The notes under the pieces are model-generated. The model was not told where the DNA came from and searched no databases. It saw only the letters and a program-made list of their open reading frames with translations. 31,658 bases of DNA from a virus, in IMG/VR virus record IMGVR_UViG_3300021977_000004, positions 1-31,658 of that record. The stretch is one strand, 5' to 3'. Made by a program: the position numbers and the translations under genes. This document shows positions 31,385 to 31,658 of this stretch, in pieces (the first letter of the stretch is position 1; every line of letters begins with the position of its first letter).

Positions 31385-31602
31385 TACCAACCACCTTGTC
31401 TTAACCATTCGTTGGTCTGCTCTGGCGTTTCTTCATCTTCACCTTGTATGCCACAATGCTCTTTACAGTCTGAACATATATCAGAGTCAGAATAAATCAT
31501 AGCACTACAGCAGTCGCTAATATCATCACTACAATATTCAGCCATGTCTGGTTCTCTATCGCCTTGGTAATCTTCTGGTTGTGTGTCGTCTACGTTAATC
31601 AT
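31384..31602 (-). CDS. Cys-rich zinc-ribbon protein (72 aa)
   Basis: The 72-residue acidic protein has cysteines arranged C-x7-CC...CxxC-x3-C (CSDDISDCCSAMIYSDSDICSDCKEHC, about residues 24-50). This is a pattern of small phage and bacterial zinc-ribbon proteins containing CCxAxx...ICxxCKEHC. It probably binds one or two zinc ions; targets are unknown. It overlaps the preceding leftward gene by 8 bases (seen in the left-end copy) and the following membrane mini-ORF by one base. Confidence 0.75.
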   Translation of the reverse strand: MINVDDTQPEDYQGDREPDMAEYCSDDISDCCSAMIYSDSDICSDCKEHCGIQGEDEETPEQTNEWLRQGGW

Positions 31603-31658
31603 CTTCTTCCACCTTTTTTAAGTCAAAGTAGGTACAGACAAATCTCTGAACCTTCTCC
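31510..31658. repeat. Terminal direct repeat, right copy
   Basis: This is the exact second copy of bases 1-149. Removing one copy leaves a 31,509-bp circle in which the leftward operon reads continuously from 838 through the junction to 29386. Confidence 0.95.
31595..31658 (-). CDS. 73-aa early protein, partial right-end copy
   Basis: This holds the last codons of the gene complete at 86-307, repeated by the terminal redundancy. It is not a separate gene. Confidence 0.9.
   Translation of the reverse strand, partial: EKVQRFVCTYFDLKKVEEDD

Noticed and set aside
1-31658. Temperate lifestyle suggested by the Cro-like regulator
   Set aside because: No integrase, excisionase, partition gene or attachment site could be found, so lysogeny is not claimed.

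Overview
The window is an apparently complete genome of a short-tailed (podovirus-type) bacteriophage. The first 149 bases (1-149) recur exactly as the last 149 (31510-31658), and leftward genes read across that junction, so the molecule is either circularly permuted (assembled as a circle of 31,509 bp) or carries short direct terminal repeats. Base composition is AT-rich, nearly all genes have AAGGA/GGAG-type ribosome binding sites, and many neighbours overlap by 1-13 bases (ATGA, TAATG, GTGA). The host cannot be named from sequence. The YbcO-like, NinB-like and Sf6-like terminase genes point to a proteobacterium, and an aquatic source is a guess from gene style only.

Layout. A leftward early arm starts at a near-consensus promoter (894-922) and runs through three small unknown genes (838-86). 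It then crosses the junction into a Cys-rich zinc-ribbon protein, a 21-residue membrane mini-ORF, a helix-turn-helix protein, a Sak-type single-strand annealing protein (DUF1071), SSB and a two-repeat HTH protein ending at 29386. Divergently, a consensus sigma70 promoter (956-983) fires into about 650 bp with no credible gene. This stretch is packed with inverted repeats and looks like a structured noncoding RNA (about 990-1430) ending at a terminator-like hairpin. A Cro-like regulator follows (1661), with an apparently leaderless promoter and an overlapping 22-bp palindromic operator. Next come a small ORF, a VRR-NUC nuclease, a YbcO/DUF1364 nuclease and NinB.

The rightward late arm holds terminase small and large subunits, small head-associated ORFs, portal, a Bbp19-like protein and a scaffold. 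The major capsid unit has its own promoter, a structured leader RNA and a UUCG terminator. Then come a putative decoration protein, tail tubular proteins A and B, an internal-virion (ejection) protein set that includes a 2068-residue large polyvalent protein with HEIQH, and a T7-type tail fibre. After the fibre are a 694-residue protein with a complete matrixin (M10) metalloprotease signature, small accessory ORFs and membrane proteins that may form the lysis set. The arm ends tail-to-tail with the leftward arm at 29386-29393.

No DNA polymerase, primase, helicase, phage RNA polymerase, integrase or recognisable endolysin was found. Replication and transcription presumably rely on the host, with Sak, SSB, NinB and the nucleases supplying recombination functions. 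The most unusual items are the matrixin-type protease beside the tail fibre, the early structured noncoding RNA, and the long-stem leader with a possible pseudoknot or switch before the major capsid gene.
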